Source: Gracilaria vermiculophylla (Eukaryota > Rhodophyta > Florideophyceae > Gracilariales > Gracilariaceae). Taken from it: DNA of 33,038 nucleotides. Location: NCBI GenBank assembly GCA_019155205.2, contig JAHNZQ020003150.1, positions 2,266,116 to 2,299,153 of the forward strand. Direction: 5' to 3'. The notes beneath the pieces were generated by a model. The model was not told where the DNA came from. It was given only the letters and a program-made list of their open reading frames with translations, and did no database searches. How positions within the stretch are numbered: position 1 is the first letter of the stretch; each line of letters begins with the position of its first letter. Below are positions 19,701 through 29,429 of the stretch, piece by piece. The translations under genes and the position numbers were made by a program.

Positions 19701-20339
19701 CTAGAAGAAAAGCCAATCGCAATAAAACCGTGATTTTTACAGGCAACGGTGGCACGGGGCCGCCGTTTAACCGCTTTGGAGGTCGTGTGATAAAGAGATG
19801 ACGTTTTCTGCTGGCGTACCGAAAATCCAGCCTATAGAAGATGACTTAAATCATGTGTGTATATTCTAGGTGTATCTATTGAAAGGGTGTGCACTCTCTA
19901 AGAGGCATTGGGTGGGAAATGATCCGGCAGCTACTGCTATGCGGCAACCTGCGGATCGGCGGCTAAGAAACCTGAAGGCGTTTTACAAGAGTCTCCAACC
20001 GGAAGAAGTAGAGAAAGACTCAAGGGTGCTTGGTTTACTTCCCCGATAGGCAATGCTTAACCGGCAGATTGATTGTTGTGCCAGGAGCCCTCCTCGATAG
20101 GTCTTAGAATTGCACATTAGTCTAATTACCTATATTAATTAACGAAAACAAATTCAAATTCTACAATTCCTCACATTTACTGTAGCAAATGTGGGGCGAA
20201 GAGTTCACCACGCGGTTCATTTAATAAAATACGAATACTCGGTAGAAATACCCCATTTTAAAACCACAAGACATTATTACCCTAGGACCCACTGTACTAC
20301 AACTCAGTGGAGCTGACGAGCTGGCGGGAAACCACTCTC

Positions 20340-20473
20340 TGAAAGGATCGTCGGCTTGACTCCGGAGAGTCGGGCGGGACGGAACCGCCGGCCGTTTCTT
20401 TATTTTGCACTGTCGGGTGGAACGTGTGGACATGGCTGCCCATTCCAGTGCGCGGCCAGAATTTGGTCCTTCA
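20340..20473 (-). repeat. Copia 3' LTR (134 bp)
   Basis: In plus orientation it runs TGAAAGGATCGTC ... GGTCCTTCA, an LTR with short inverted ends on the minus strand (TGAAGGACC ... GATCCTTTCA). It aligns gap-free to 25540-25673 with 12 differences. Confidence 0.95.
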
Positions 20474-20603
20474 CCGTCCCTCGCAAAATATGATAATTAA
20501 ACATTTGTTGCGCATCAAAGATAAACATAAACATTACTAAGTGTATAGTCTACCTGTGTCTACCGTTAAAAACTTCTGTTGAAATAAAAACCCAATGAGA
20601 AAA

Positions 20604-21260
20604 CTAACAACAAGAGAAAAAGGTATAGCACTCTTTCTTTTTTGTATCCAGAAACATCATGCGACATTGTAAACAAAAACGGCTGTACATCAAAGCAAAT
20701 CTCAAATAGAAAGAAAAACAATACACAATGGTTAGTTTGATGCGTAAAGCGCAAAGTAGACGCACCTTTTCAAATCGATCGCGGGTCAAAGTCTTTCTCA
20801 GCACATCTGCTGGCTGTACGTCAGTACTTATTTTCTCCCCATTAGCAACCCCAGATCTCAATAGCTCTTTCACATGATGAAACTTAGGAGCAATATGCTT
20901 GTTCCTTTCTGACGTCATGGGGTTTGCAGCAATCGACAAAGCCGTTGTGCTGTCGCAGTGTAATGGGGACGGATATATTTCAGGTTCACCGTCTCCCAAG
21001 ACTTCATCACTGCGCAATTCCCAGAAGCGTCTACGTAACCATGTGACTATTTTCCGCAGTATAAGAGAGTGATATATTCTGCTTCTCCGTATGATAAAGC
21101 TGTCAGAGTCTGCTTTTTGCTCGTCCCTATGATTGGTGCTTCATTCACCTTAAATATTACTCCAGTTATATACTTCCTTGTTTCGCGACAACCGGCCCAG
21201 TCTGCATCACAGTATGCTCCCATTGACGCCATCGTGTTAGAGGGAAAGAACAATTAAAGA
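20604..21260 (-). pseudogene. Copia RNase H relic
   Basis: MGAYCDADWAGCRETRKYIT then GVIFKVNEAPIIGTSKKQTL and ALSYGEAEYITL (21253-21047) is a textbook Copia RNase H, with the first catalytic Asp in CDADWAG and the Glu in EAEY. A frame change near 21040 is followed by LHCDSTTALSIAANPMTSER, HIAPKFHHVKELL and DVQPADVLRKTLTRDRFEKV (21017-20760), with the conserved D.S.A and ADVLTK-like ends. The ancestor degraded RNA in the RNA:DNA hybrid. Confidence 0.92.
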
Positions 21261-21299
21261 ACCTTTGTACCCTTTAGATACCTTAATACTCTCTCCGCT

Positions 21300-22262
21300 A
21301 ATACCGTATGCCTCGCAAAAGAATTGTGAACCTATCTTACTAGCATTGAAGCTGCAAACATGATTTCCGGCCTGGGTAATACGGCTAAGTACATCATATG
21401 TCCTACCATCGTTCGGTAGCGACCGTAAAGCGCTGGCGTCAGAAGACTTTCGTCTTCGCATCGACTACTCAAGTTGCAGTTAGAGGGCAAGGGTGTTTGC
21501 GCAAGGTTCGAGTTCACAAGTCCATGCCTTCTTAGGATCCTTTCCACATATCTTCATGGCTGAACCTTAATGCCATTTCTGTCCCTCTCAATATCCAACC
21601 CAATGAAGGATTTTGCTTCACCGAGAAGTTTCACCTGAAACATTCTCTCCATCTCATGGTTGAAATCGTTTAGCAGAGCTTCTGAACTCGACAACATAAG
21701 TATTTTGACTACGACCAGAATCAGGGTCGGTGCGCCACTCTCAAATTTGTATAAGTAGAGTTGGCTGTCCGTGCTTGACTGCTTGAATCCGTGTCGGAGT
21801 AGTTCTCCATGTAACAGTGAGCGCCATATTTGTCAAGATTGTCTTACACCGTAGATGGACTTCATGAGAAGACAACCCTTTCCGGGAGTATAGAATGTTC
21901 CAGAAGCGTTCTGTGGTTGTTCCATGACCATTGGTTTCTCTAGATTGTTATGGAGATAAGCGTTACTTATGTCCAATGTTTCCATCAGCAGTCCTTGGGC
22001 GGCAGCTTTCGCCAAAGCAAGTCGAACGGTCTCAAGCCAAGCGACAAGTGCGTACAAGTTATCCGGGTTAAAGTCCAGGTATGGACGTTGCATTTCGCCA
22101 CAGACTACGCATCGAGCTTCCGCCAACGTGCTTGGGGGGTTTGTGTTCCGGTGCTTAGCAACGAAAGTCCACAGTAATGGAAGGGATTTCATGTCCGGTT
22201 TCCTGTCTACGAGTTTCCACGTTACTCGTTCTACTAGCGCGTTGTATTCTCTATCGATTGCA
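21300..22262 (-). pseudogene. Copia reverse transcriptase relic with destroyed active site
   Basis: The domain starts EYNALVERVTWKLVDRKPD (about 22250-22195) and continues LLMETLDISNAYLHNNLEKP then MVMEQP (about 22020-21915), matching 'DV..A(F/Y)L.G.LEE.IYM.QP'. It then reads CLLMKSIYGVRQS. After a stop near 21835 comes a further frame with LYLYKFESGAPTLILVVVKI (about 21755-21698). The YVDD box has become VVVK (revcomp of 21701-21715), so the catalytic aspartates are gone. The distal part FQVKLLGEAKSFIGLDIERD and YRTMVGHMMYLAVLPRPEIM is well kept. At least two stops occur. Confidence 0.92.
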
Positions 22263-22267
22263 TCAGC

Positions 22268-23535
22268 TCATTTCGGGTTTGTCCTAGCTTCCTCCAAGGT
22301 CATGTTGACTTTTCTAGTCTCTTCCAGATCGTGAAAGCGTGAGTGCGCTGCTAGGTAGTGTGCCAAACGGTGCATCCAGATGTTCTTCGTCCTCTTCGTT
22401 TCAGTCGTGTTTGGATTCGCTTCTCCGAGGGAGGAAAAGTCAAGAAGCCCATTGATGGAAGGAAGGGAGTCTTTGGCAACCATAAAGTCTCGTTCACGAC
22501 ACTTTATGACTTTCTGCATCGAAGGGATATATATCCTCAGCAGAGTTTGGGTACTGTGCATTCCGACGAAATGAGCCGGTAGAGCGCGAGGGAGGAACTT
22601 CTTATTAGGGACAGTCTCCGATATGTAGATAAATGCGTGTCCTTCTTGTCTGAATTTCAACAAGTTGGTGAAGTCTGGGCTTCGACCGAACCAAAATTTA
22701 TACGGTATGTTCATCCCGATTCTGGAGTTTGGGAAACGATTTCGGAGGTAGTTTGTGTGTGATATGGCTTCTTCCCAAAGCGTGTGGGGCAGCTTCGAAG
22801 CCAACATGAGAGTTCTTCTCATTTTCCGCAAGTCTCGTATGAACTTCTCCGCTGCACCGTTTGATTGATGCGCGTAAGGAGGTGTATATTCCAACATGAT
22901 ACCATTCTCCAACGCTCAGGTGATTAAGTCTTTGGATCTGTTCTCATTCGACCCGTCAAGGCGAACGCGATAAATGCGATTGGGTAAGACCTCATTTTCT
23001 ACGCGAGCCTTGTAACATTTTATTGTGTGAAAGAACTGAGGCTTTGCGTCGAAAGGTATATCGAGGAGGCTCTTGTGTGATCATCAAGGAGGACTTGGAT
23101 GTACCTTGAGCCTCGCAACGATTGAGGAGTGATGGGTCCTGTGAGATCCGTGTGGGTTAGTTCCAATGGCCCTGAGGCAACTGTGGTAGACTTTGTCAGA
23201 GGTGCGCGCTTTGTTCTTGCATTGATGCAAGGCGCGCAAAAGATATTGTCTACTTCGGGTGGGGATAGTTTAGGTACGCCTTGGCATTGGCCGATACACG
23301 ATAAGAGTCTCTGTTTGCCTGAGTGTCCCTGTTTCACGTGCCAATCTAGTGCAGTGTTGCCTGGTAAGTGGGAGGCTACATTAGCCATGAGGGGCGATAT
23401 AGGGTTTGGCAGTGGATGGAGTCTGTACCTTGGTGCAGAGCGGTAAAGCTTTCGGCAGTTTGTTTGGTCTTTTATTACGAACCCTTGACCATCCGGGTCG
23501 TTTGGGAATTCCACTTGTGTGTGTTTCTCTAGCAC
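22268..23535 (-). pseudogene. Copia integrase relic
   Basis: GAG-pre-integrase and zinc region: ALDWHVKQGHSGKQRLLSCI ... FCAPCINARTKRAP, with H-x4-H and CxxC intact (about 23350-23200). The core follows with HTDLTGPITPQSLRGSRYIQ then LLDDHTR (first Asp), VRLDGSNENR (second Asp, about 22965) and YAHQSNGAAEKFIRDLRKMR (Glu, about 22880-22820). All three DDE residues can be seen. An in-frame TGA (about 22918-22920) and a frame change near 23030 break it. The C-terminal region has MNIPYKFWFGRSPDFTNLLK, then FRQEGHAFIYI and KFLPRALPAHFVG, typical of Copia integrase tails. Confidence 0.93.
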
Positions 23536-23947
23536 TGTTAGGGTCGAAGGAGGTTGTGTACTTGGCCGGAAGTACTATTCCATTTTCAAGTCGCAGTTCA
23601 ATTGTACCTTCTCCGATGATCTCTGACATCTGGTCACAAGTTCGAACAGTTTGACTTCCAGGGGATCGGTAATCCGTGAAAAGTTGTTTGTCTCTTACGA
23701 AGACGTGAGTTGCACCGAAGTCTAAACAGGTATAATTGTGTTCTCCGTACGAAAGGTTGGCATGGGCTATTGCAACGAAGCCCCGTGGTGGACCGCCCTC
23801 CCGGTTGGTGTTGTCTCCATTGGTGTTTTTCCGTTGGTTATGGTTTCGACCACAATCATTGGAACCATTTTGTGAATCCCAGTTCTTATTGGAAGAGTTG
23901 TAATTATTACGACTTCTTTCTCCAGAACGACTAGAATATCGGTTGAA
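23530..23947 (-). pseudogene. Copia protease relic
   Basis: Directly after the gag stop the same frame continues through an Asn-rich linker (RNNYNSSNKNWDSQNGSNDC). It then reads YTCLDFGATHVFVRDKQLFT (about 23735-23676), the Copia aspartic protease box where LDSGAT is normal; Ser is replaced by Phe but the catalytic Asp stays. EIIGEGTIELRLENGIVLP follows, matching the flap 'G.GT..L....G......'. A frameshift near 23550 disconnects it from integrase. Gag and protease are separated by a single TAA, so the ancestor very likely had one gag-pol frame. Confidence 0.9.
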
Positions 23948-24739
23948 TTACCGGTTGTCGTTGTTTTTCTTGTAACGAGACCAACATTCGGATCTGATGT
24001 GACCAATTCGTCCACAGTTCCAGCATTCGACGCCCTTCTTGTTCTTCCGTATGCGTGGTTTTCGGTTCGCGCTAGACATTTGTGCAGCGGGATGGGAATG
24101 AGTGTGAGGCTTTTGAACATCGGTAGGCTGCGATTTTGAAGCCGCTGAGCGATGTGTTCGGCGGTCCATTTCCGAACGAAGTAAGGAGACCACTTGGTCG
24201 TACTCCATGTTGTTCGCGTCTGCCATCAAGGTAATGGCCATAAGCGAGTGTGGTAGTGTTCGCAACAGAGTTGCGGTTTGCTCGCGATCGGTTAATGGAT
24301 CGCCCAGTCTGGCTAACTCTAGGAATGTAGTTTCCATTTCCAGGAGGTTTTTCTGGATATCGTCACCACCATTTAATAGTAATGTGGTCAGCTTCTTTCT
24401 CAAATTCATTTTGAACTGGATGTTGTCCTTTTTGTATGTAGACTCAAGCTTAGTCCATACCTCCAGAGCGGAGCAAGAGTCACGTTCAAGAAGTTCCGAA
24501 ACAGCGACAATAGGTTGGGTGCCAAGATTTTGCACAATGGCAGATCGTGCCTTACCGTCGGCATCATGCCAACGTCTGCGGGCCTGCGGGGTACCATCCT
24601 CTGCTCGAGTTTTGGTGAGGACAAAGAGTGATTGCAGGTTGTGCATCAGGTCCCGAACGTATGTACGCCATGTGTGATAGTCGGCGCTTTCTTTAAGGCG
24701 CGCGATGTTCTTCATGTATGCATCCTTCTCGACATCCAT
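23948..24739 (-). CDS. Copia gag (capsid) with zinc knuckle
   Basis: An intact 263-residue frame from ATG 24739 to a TAA at 23950-23948. The N-terminus (MDVEKDAYMKNIARLKESAD then YHTWRTYVRDLMHNL) matches the Copia gag start 'L....N Y..W......L'. The central UBN2-type capsid region includes EVWTKLESTYKKDNIQFKMN, LRKKLTTLLL and LLRTLPHSLMAI. A CCHC zinc knuckle, CWNCGRIGHIRSEC, occupies residues 239-252 and would bind element RNA. Basic tails flank it. The stop is probably a mutation of a Gln codon, since the frame continues into protease. Gag may still be translatable, but the element cannot replicate. Confidence 0.93.
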   Translation of the reverse strand: MDVEKDAYMKNIARLKESADYHTWRTYVRDLMHNLQSLFVLTKTRAEDGTPQARRRWHDADGKARSAIVQNLGTQPIVAVSELLERDSCSALEVWTKLESTYKKDNIQFKMNLRKKLTTLLLNGGDDIQKNLLEMETTFLELARLGDPLTDREQTATLLRTLPHSLMAITLMADANNMEYDQVVSLLRSEMDRRTHRSAASKSQPTDVQKPHTHSHPAAQMSSANRKPRIRKNKKGVECWNCGRIGHIRSECWSRYKKNNDNR

Positions 24740-25523
24740 CGCCGAGTATACTCAAGGCGGACGGGGAACGAGTGGGTTATAATTACTTCGCCAGTTATTT
24801 ACTGGTAGAGGGTTCTTTCTTCTTCAACTTTGGCTTCAGGAAAATAAGAGAGTCGTTAGTAGACTTCACACTTCCCCTGCGCGTCAAGGAGGCCTTTTTC
24901 TGTCGCTCAAAACGCACACTACAGGCCCAAGTGGTGCGCGGTGGTTAGATGCGTTTGTATACTACACACTAGGCGGCAGGATCAAGCCTTAATTCAGTGC
25001 CGTTCTCCTATAGCAAATCGCACCTTGAACCTGGAGCAGTTTCCTTCTTCAGGGGTCAGAGTGGGAATGCCGGTGCAACTTCACCACCGAAAAACCACAA
25101 CACACTACGCGTTCTTCTCGTAGGTGAAGCTGGAATTTCTTCTCGAATCGCGGGAAAGTATGCAGTGGAGGTTTCGCTAGATCAAGAAAATGACGTACCG
25201 CGGTGCAATGTGCGAGCAGGCTGGTCGGCGATGATTGAGCTGCTTTGCCTCGTGCTCGTGGGTGTTGAGCGTTGCAGTTGCGCGTTGTTCAGTCACCGCT
25301 CGATGTGCGCCAAGCGCGGAATGGAGCTAAAGGTTTGCGCGGGGTGTGCGAAGCGCGAGATGGGGGTAAGGGTTCGCTCGGGGTGCATGAAGCGCGGGAT
25401 GGTGGTAGAAGAATGCGCGGGGTGCGCGAAGCGTGGGATGGATGTAAATGTAGAACGATCGTCAAGGTCGGGGGGAGAATGAGAGAGGAAAAAGGGAAGA
25501 GTTCGTGCGGTCGAAGGGATTCA
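24740..25523 (-). other. Copia leader between PBS and gag
   Basis: About 780 bases of leader, longer than most Copia leaders. The half near the LTR carries a 39 bp tandem repeat (25305-25460). The rest shows no clear domain. Long open frames here on both strands arise from the repeat's composition. Confidence 0.6.
25305..25460. repeat. 39 bp tandem repeat, four units, in the Copia leader
   Basis: Units start at 25305, 25344, 25383 and 25422, each beginning GTG(C/T)..(C/G/T)(C/G)AAGCG (third unit GTGCATGAAGCG). The period of 39 equals 13 codons and no unit carries a stop in several frames. On the plus strand the peptide repeat is of the CAKRGM...CAG type, on the minus strand PSRAS(H/C)TP.... 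Confidence 0.92.
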
Positions 25524-25527
25524 GGTA

Positions 25528-25539
25528 GCGATGCTACCA
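25528..25539 (-). other. Copia primer-binding site (TGGTAGCATCGC)
   Basis: On the minus strand TGGTAGCATCGC follows the LTR end with no spacer. It is identical to the Gypsy-1 site at 4153-4164. With the next four bases it also forms a small hairpin, GGTAGC-ATC-GCTACC. Confidence 0.88.
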
Positions 25540-25673
25540 TGAAAGGATCGTCTGCTTGACTCTGGAGAGTCGGGCGGGACCGAACCGCCGGACGTTTCTT
25601 TATTTTGCACTGTCGGATGGAACGTGTAGAGATTGATGCCCGTTCCAGTGCGCGGCCAGAATTCGGTCCTTTA
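25540..25673 (-). repeat. Copia 5' LTR (134 bp)
   Basis: It is the partner of 20340-20473. In plus orientation the outer end is TTA where the partner has TCA, so the terminal CA has mutated. The inner end is intact. Confidence 0.95.
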
Positions 25674-27246
25674 TTCCCGGATGCGTGGCGAAATTGTTCC
25701 GCACACATTTTTTTAGAGAAGGAAGAAGCCTGTCGATGACAAGGGCCTTGAAACGTTATTCACTGAAGATGTGTCCCCATCGAAGCTTCTTTCTTCTACC
25801 ATACTTGGTCCGCTAATTCGCGTTTCGTGAGCGCTGAGCTCTGGCGGTGGGTGCGTATGTCAAGTTAGACCTCTAGTAGGGCGCCGTCTGTTGCATGAAA
25901 CTCAAAGAAAGATTGATCACTTTTAAATTGGGTCTTAGACGTTACAAACGCCTGACGTTAACCACTCCTGATTTACCAGTAATCTTGGCGGAGACACTGT
26001 CTCTTGCGCGCTCATCATGTAAAGCCGGGAACAGCATGATAGAACTACCCTCATGCACTCCATTTTGGTTATACGCAGTATTTACCTGCAAAAGAAATGG
26101 TAGAAAGAAGATCATATTTTTGCCCGTAAGCTCCTGGATCATCTGTATCTGTATGCGCTTTGAATGCTTTGCCATGGAATTGGCCGCCGGAGAGTCATGG
26201 CGGCTACTCCTGTTCGCCAACCTGTAGTATTTATAGCTCATATTTCTAGCCAAGTACTCGTTCTTGGGCCGAAGGCGGTGTAAATGCAAGGCGTCCACTT
26301 CGATGCCGGGATCGTCCAAATCTCTCGACTCTAGATGATCGTCTGAGCTTGAAAGTGAACGGTCCGAGTCTGAAAGGTTACGTATCTTTCGGATAGATTT
26401 TCTTCGCTTCCAAAGTAAGCCTGTAGAGATGTTGTGTTCCCTACTGTCGCGATCCGATTTGAAAACGAGACTAATACTTTTCTACTTTCCTGGAAGGCGA
26501 GCTTTCATGTGGGCTTTGTCATTATTGGGTTCCCTGATGAGTCGGGAATCTGTATCAGTCTCTGAAGAGACGATGGGCACTTGCCAAAATGACACGACCG
26601 GTTGCCGATGTTATTTTTGCTCGTACCTTGGAGTCACGAAGTGAAGGCGGCGTTGCACTTCAGTGTGCACGGCGGTGCCAATTGCGCCTTGGAGTGCCCG
26701 TGAAGCGGTCAGTTTAAAAGCCATGGTATAGAAAAGATCCTCCATCCTAGCGTTAACCTTTGCATTGACTCTGTCGCTAATTTTTTATTTGCCCTCACGG
26801 GCTACCATGCATTCTACGAGTGGTTGTAGGGTAGTGCGTAAGCCACTATGGAGAACGAAACTATTCTCTCCTACGGGTAAAATAGTCGTTACAAAAAGGC
26901 ACGCAAGGGTCTGTGTAGTCCCATCAAGAGCATTCTGCAGTAATTTTATATATCTCTGAGGCAGTGGTGTGTCCAGGGAGGCTTACTGCAGAACGGTCTC
27001 CAGAGGGCTTCGGAGTTCAGTTGGGGTGGACTGCCGGAGCAGAAGTTCCGTGTTGTCCAAAACTGGTGGGATCCCCACGGAAGAACGTCGAGTGTCATAA
27101 GCCTGTGCTTGGCAAATAGACGCCGTAGGTGTGGCACCATTATCCATTTCGCAATTGAAGCACTCGAGGTGTCCCCGAGAGTGTCGAGTGGTGTAGAAAT
27201 ATTGGTAAGGTAGTAGGAGGTTACTGTCCGGCTTGCTGCCGTGCAA
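25674..27246 (-). pseudogene. Gag-like relic of a Gypsy element (possibly Gypsy-3)
   Basis: The minus strand is open for long stretches with few stops (TAA near 26985, and two more by about 26590). Readable segments are LPQRYIKLLQNALDGTTQTL, ARMEDLFYTMAFKLTASRAL, a Ser/Asp-rich linker (SDSDRSLSSSDDHLESRDLD) and then QVNTAYNQNGVHEGSSIMLF then PALHDERARDSVSAKI (about 26060-25970). The last segment resembles a gag capsid 'F......NGV.EG.....F......A......', and the part before Copia (FEFHATDGALLEV) resembles 'Y.TDD....E'. No zinc knuckle is seen. It stops at the Copia LTR, and Gypsy-3 protease lies on the other side, so one element may have been split. The gag call is by pattern only. Confidence 0.5.
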
Positions 27247-28100
27247 TCCTAATTAGAGCGAGAAGTCCGTAATGAGATTTGAAGGAGAAAGGAGGATTTG
27301 GCCATGCCTGAGAAATCCCAAATAATCTCGTTAGACCCGAGGGGAAAGGGAAACCCGACGAGTACTACAGTTTTCAGAAAGGGCTGAAACGGAGTAAATA
27401 ACGAGGAACGTCCCATAAGAGATATTCAAAGTCGACAGACCAGTGAAGTACACCCGTGAGTATGGAACAGTGCAATGCCCAATAGAGAGATACACCGTGC
27501 GATAACCAAGTGAGGACAAAGGAGTATACTAGAAACGCTAACAATGGGCTACGAGACAGGCGTGCAGCACCGGCAATGACTAAATCCTAACAAATGTGGG
27601 ACTTCGAACTTGATACTATAACAATGCTCAAGGGTGTCTTTGAAATTTAATACGGTGAAGGTCGGCAGTTGAAAGGTGCTTAAGTGCGTTTTTGGGAGCA
27701 ATATCCACGTGGCAAAAGTAAAAACCGTCTACCTACCAGAGAGCAGGCCAAAGAGTGCCCAAATCCTGTGTACGACCGCACATGCAGCCGAATTCGAGAG
27801 CATCTTGTGCACAATACTGTACTTCTCCTTCTTTTGTGCGTACGCACTATGATTGTCATCTATTGCAATATATTTAGGACCACGGTTTGATATAATTTAG
27901 TCCTCAAAGGCCATTCTATGAAAATATTTACGTCTTCGGAGACAACGCAGCCTGTGAAGCGTCTTCACTTTTAGGATTCAAAGACTGCACTCTTCTGAAA
28001 ACGTTGTCAATCCATATCTTAAAGCCGTAGTAAATTTGCCAAGTGATTGACGCTTCACTATATTCTTAGTTGCTACAATGCCCCATCATTGCTTAAAGAT
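27247..28100. other. Stretch without recognised genes
   Basis: About 850 bases. A plus-strand frame at 27684-27890 has no domain I know. If the gag-like relic to the left belongs to an LTR element, its 5' LTR should lie here, but I find no partner for any part of it. The right portion may include the degraded integrase of Gypsy-4. Confidence 0.4.
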
Positions 28101-28529
28101 CGGAAGTTTAATTGGCACATTCAATGCCTATCCGTTTATTTTATTGCTTTCTTGGAAAAAGGTGCAGCTCTTATAGTTCTGTTTGGTGTCCTCAGTTTTG
28201 TGGTTATCATGGTACTTTTCGGAAGGTGGCAATAAGTTCAAAAACACAAAATGCCTCAATAGTCGACTTTCATGTTCCATTTTTAGAACGGAACGTCTTG
28301 TTTTCATTCGGGCACATATTTTCCTTGTGTAGAAAAGTAAAAACGTCTTTCACTGAAAATGAATCATGAAGGTGTTCATTGATTTGACGCTGTTTCTTGC
28401 AAAACGATGAGACTCCTTCTAAGGCACTCATAATAGGGCCAAGGACCTGATGAAAGTGGGTGAGATGCAAATACTGGTGAAGACCCGTGAATAGGGGAGC
28501 TGCACCGAATGCAATAGCTGGCTGTATTC

Positions 28530-29054
28530 ATACCGGATGCGAAACAAAGAATCGCCCAAAATATGAACGCATCAGGAAGTGAGTAAAATTTCTCAGATGT
28601 GAAAAGTCAAAAGAAACTCCAGCCACTAACCTTTCTGTATATTGTTGCTCTTTTTCTGCATTAAAGTGTTCACCACTTGGCTGTCCGTCATGAAAACAAA
28701 GGTGCTATACTTCAAGAAATAACGAAATCTCTGAAGTAAAAATACAAAAACCGATGGTTCCCGTTCACTGGCTGTATAGCTTTGCCCAAAATGGGAAGGC
28801 TTTCTTGACATGTATCCTATGGCATGGTCGCCAAGATTTTCATAAAAATGTGTCAAGGTGTCCCAAATCGTCAAATTTGGAGCTTTGTTTTGAAAATGGA
28901 AGGTTTTTATGAATTCGGACAGTAACGAATCTCGAGAGAGCTTCACGCGCTTACGAGTGCACGATGCTGGTAATTCCGGGGCAGTAGTAGCATCATCCGT
29001 CGAATACTGCGCTAGTGGATCGTAGCACGCCTTTCCATTCTCCATCTCTTGCAT
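28530..29054 (-). pseudogene. Gypsy-4 RNase H relic
   Basis: HAIGYMSRKPSHFGQSYTAS then EREPSVFVFLLQRFRYFLKY and FVFMTDSQVVNTLMQKKSN (28770-28640) follow the Gypsy RNase H pattern 'I.Y.SR.L...E.NY..SE.E.LA....L..(F)R.YL....F...TD...L..L'. The stop near 28626 is followed in the same direction by WLEFLLTFHI and HILGDSLFRI, the usual 'RW...L..F.....' and 'ADALSR' end. The catalytic Glu of SE.E is retained and one Asp (TDSQ) is visible. Confidence 0.85.
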
Positions 29055-29429
29055 CTATTCGAAATGCTCTGGCGTATTGAAAAGATCTTCGTCATCACCA
29101 TGCCTGCCAGACTGTTTGAGTTAGGCCATGAATGCAGAGTATTCCTACTTTGTGGAGGTGAACGTTTTGTGCCAACCTTTAGCGGTTCTTTGGATACCAT
29201 GGCTGCTTTCAGCGAGCTTCACGGCGTCTATAAAGACATCTTTTTGGCTTTTCTTTTGTCGCTTTCGATCGCCATAGCCAGCTTGCTTCACCATGGAAAA
29301 CAAAAGATGAACTGTGTCATTTTCATAGGTCGGTTTGATTGGCCACTGTTGGATGGTGCCTGGCGTTGTTGGTTTCCTGGGTGGGATGTTGTGCAGCCTT
29401 GTAAAGTGCTTTTTCGTATGCCAGTAGTT

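Larger units (their letters stand above)
15717..20339 (-). mobile_element. Gypsy-3: decayed Ty3/Gypsy element, ends not identified
   Basis: Minus-strand domains run in Metaviridae order from right to left: gag/protease (about 19700-18800), RT with RNase H start (17980-17017), and integrase (about 16801-15850). An LTR-like repeat and the 100-N gap split protease from RT. The left end is cut off by Gypsy-2 and the right end by Copia, so no LTR pair can be assigned. The stretch 19700-20339 shows no readable domain. The gag-like relic at 25700-27246, beyond Copia, may be its upstream part. All domains contain stops. Confidence 0.78.
20340..25673 (-). mobile_element. Ty1/Copia retrotransposon, full-length but inactive
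   Basis: Two 134 bp direct repeats with TG/CA ends bound 5334 bases. Reading on the minus strand: 5' LTR (25540-25673), adjoining primer-binding site, a repeat-bearing leader, gag (24739-23948), protease (about 23765-23570), integrase (about 23535-22268), RT (about 22260-21330) and RNase H (21253-20700), then the 3' LTR (20340-20473). Integrase before RT defines Pseudoviridae (Copia). The LTRs differ at 12 of 134 positions. A short purine tract (GAGGGACGG) precedes the 3' LTR. Flanks CTCTC (left) and TTCCC (right) agree at 3 of 5 bases. Only a few stops and frameshifts are present, so this is the youngest element in the window. Confidence 0.95.

Noticed and set aside
24207..24677. Plus-strand frame of 156 codons
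   Set aside because: It is antisense to the intact Copia gag.
25305..25460. CRISPR-like array
   Set aside because: Units are contiguous with no spacers, in a eukaryotic retrotransposon leader.
24997..25482. Plus-strand frame with Cys-rich 13-residue repeats as a novel protein
   Set aside because: It lies in the Copia leader, the repeat is open in several frames on both strands, and it has no start context or homology. It is better described as a DNA tandem repeat.
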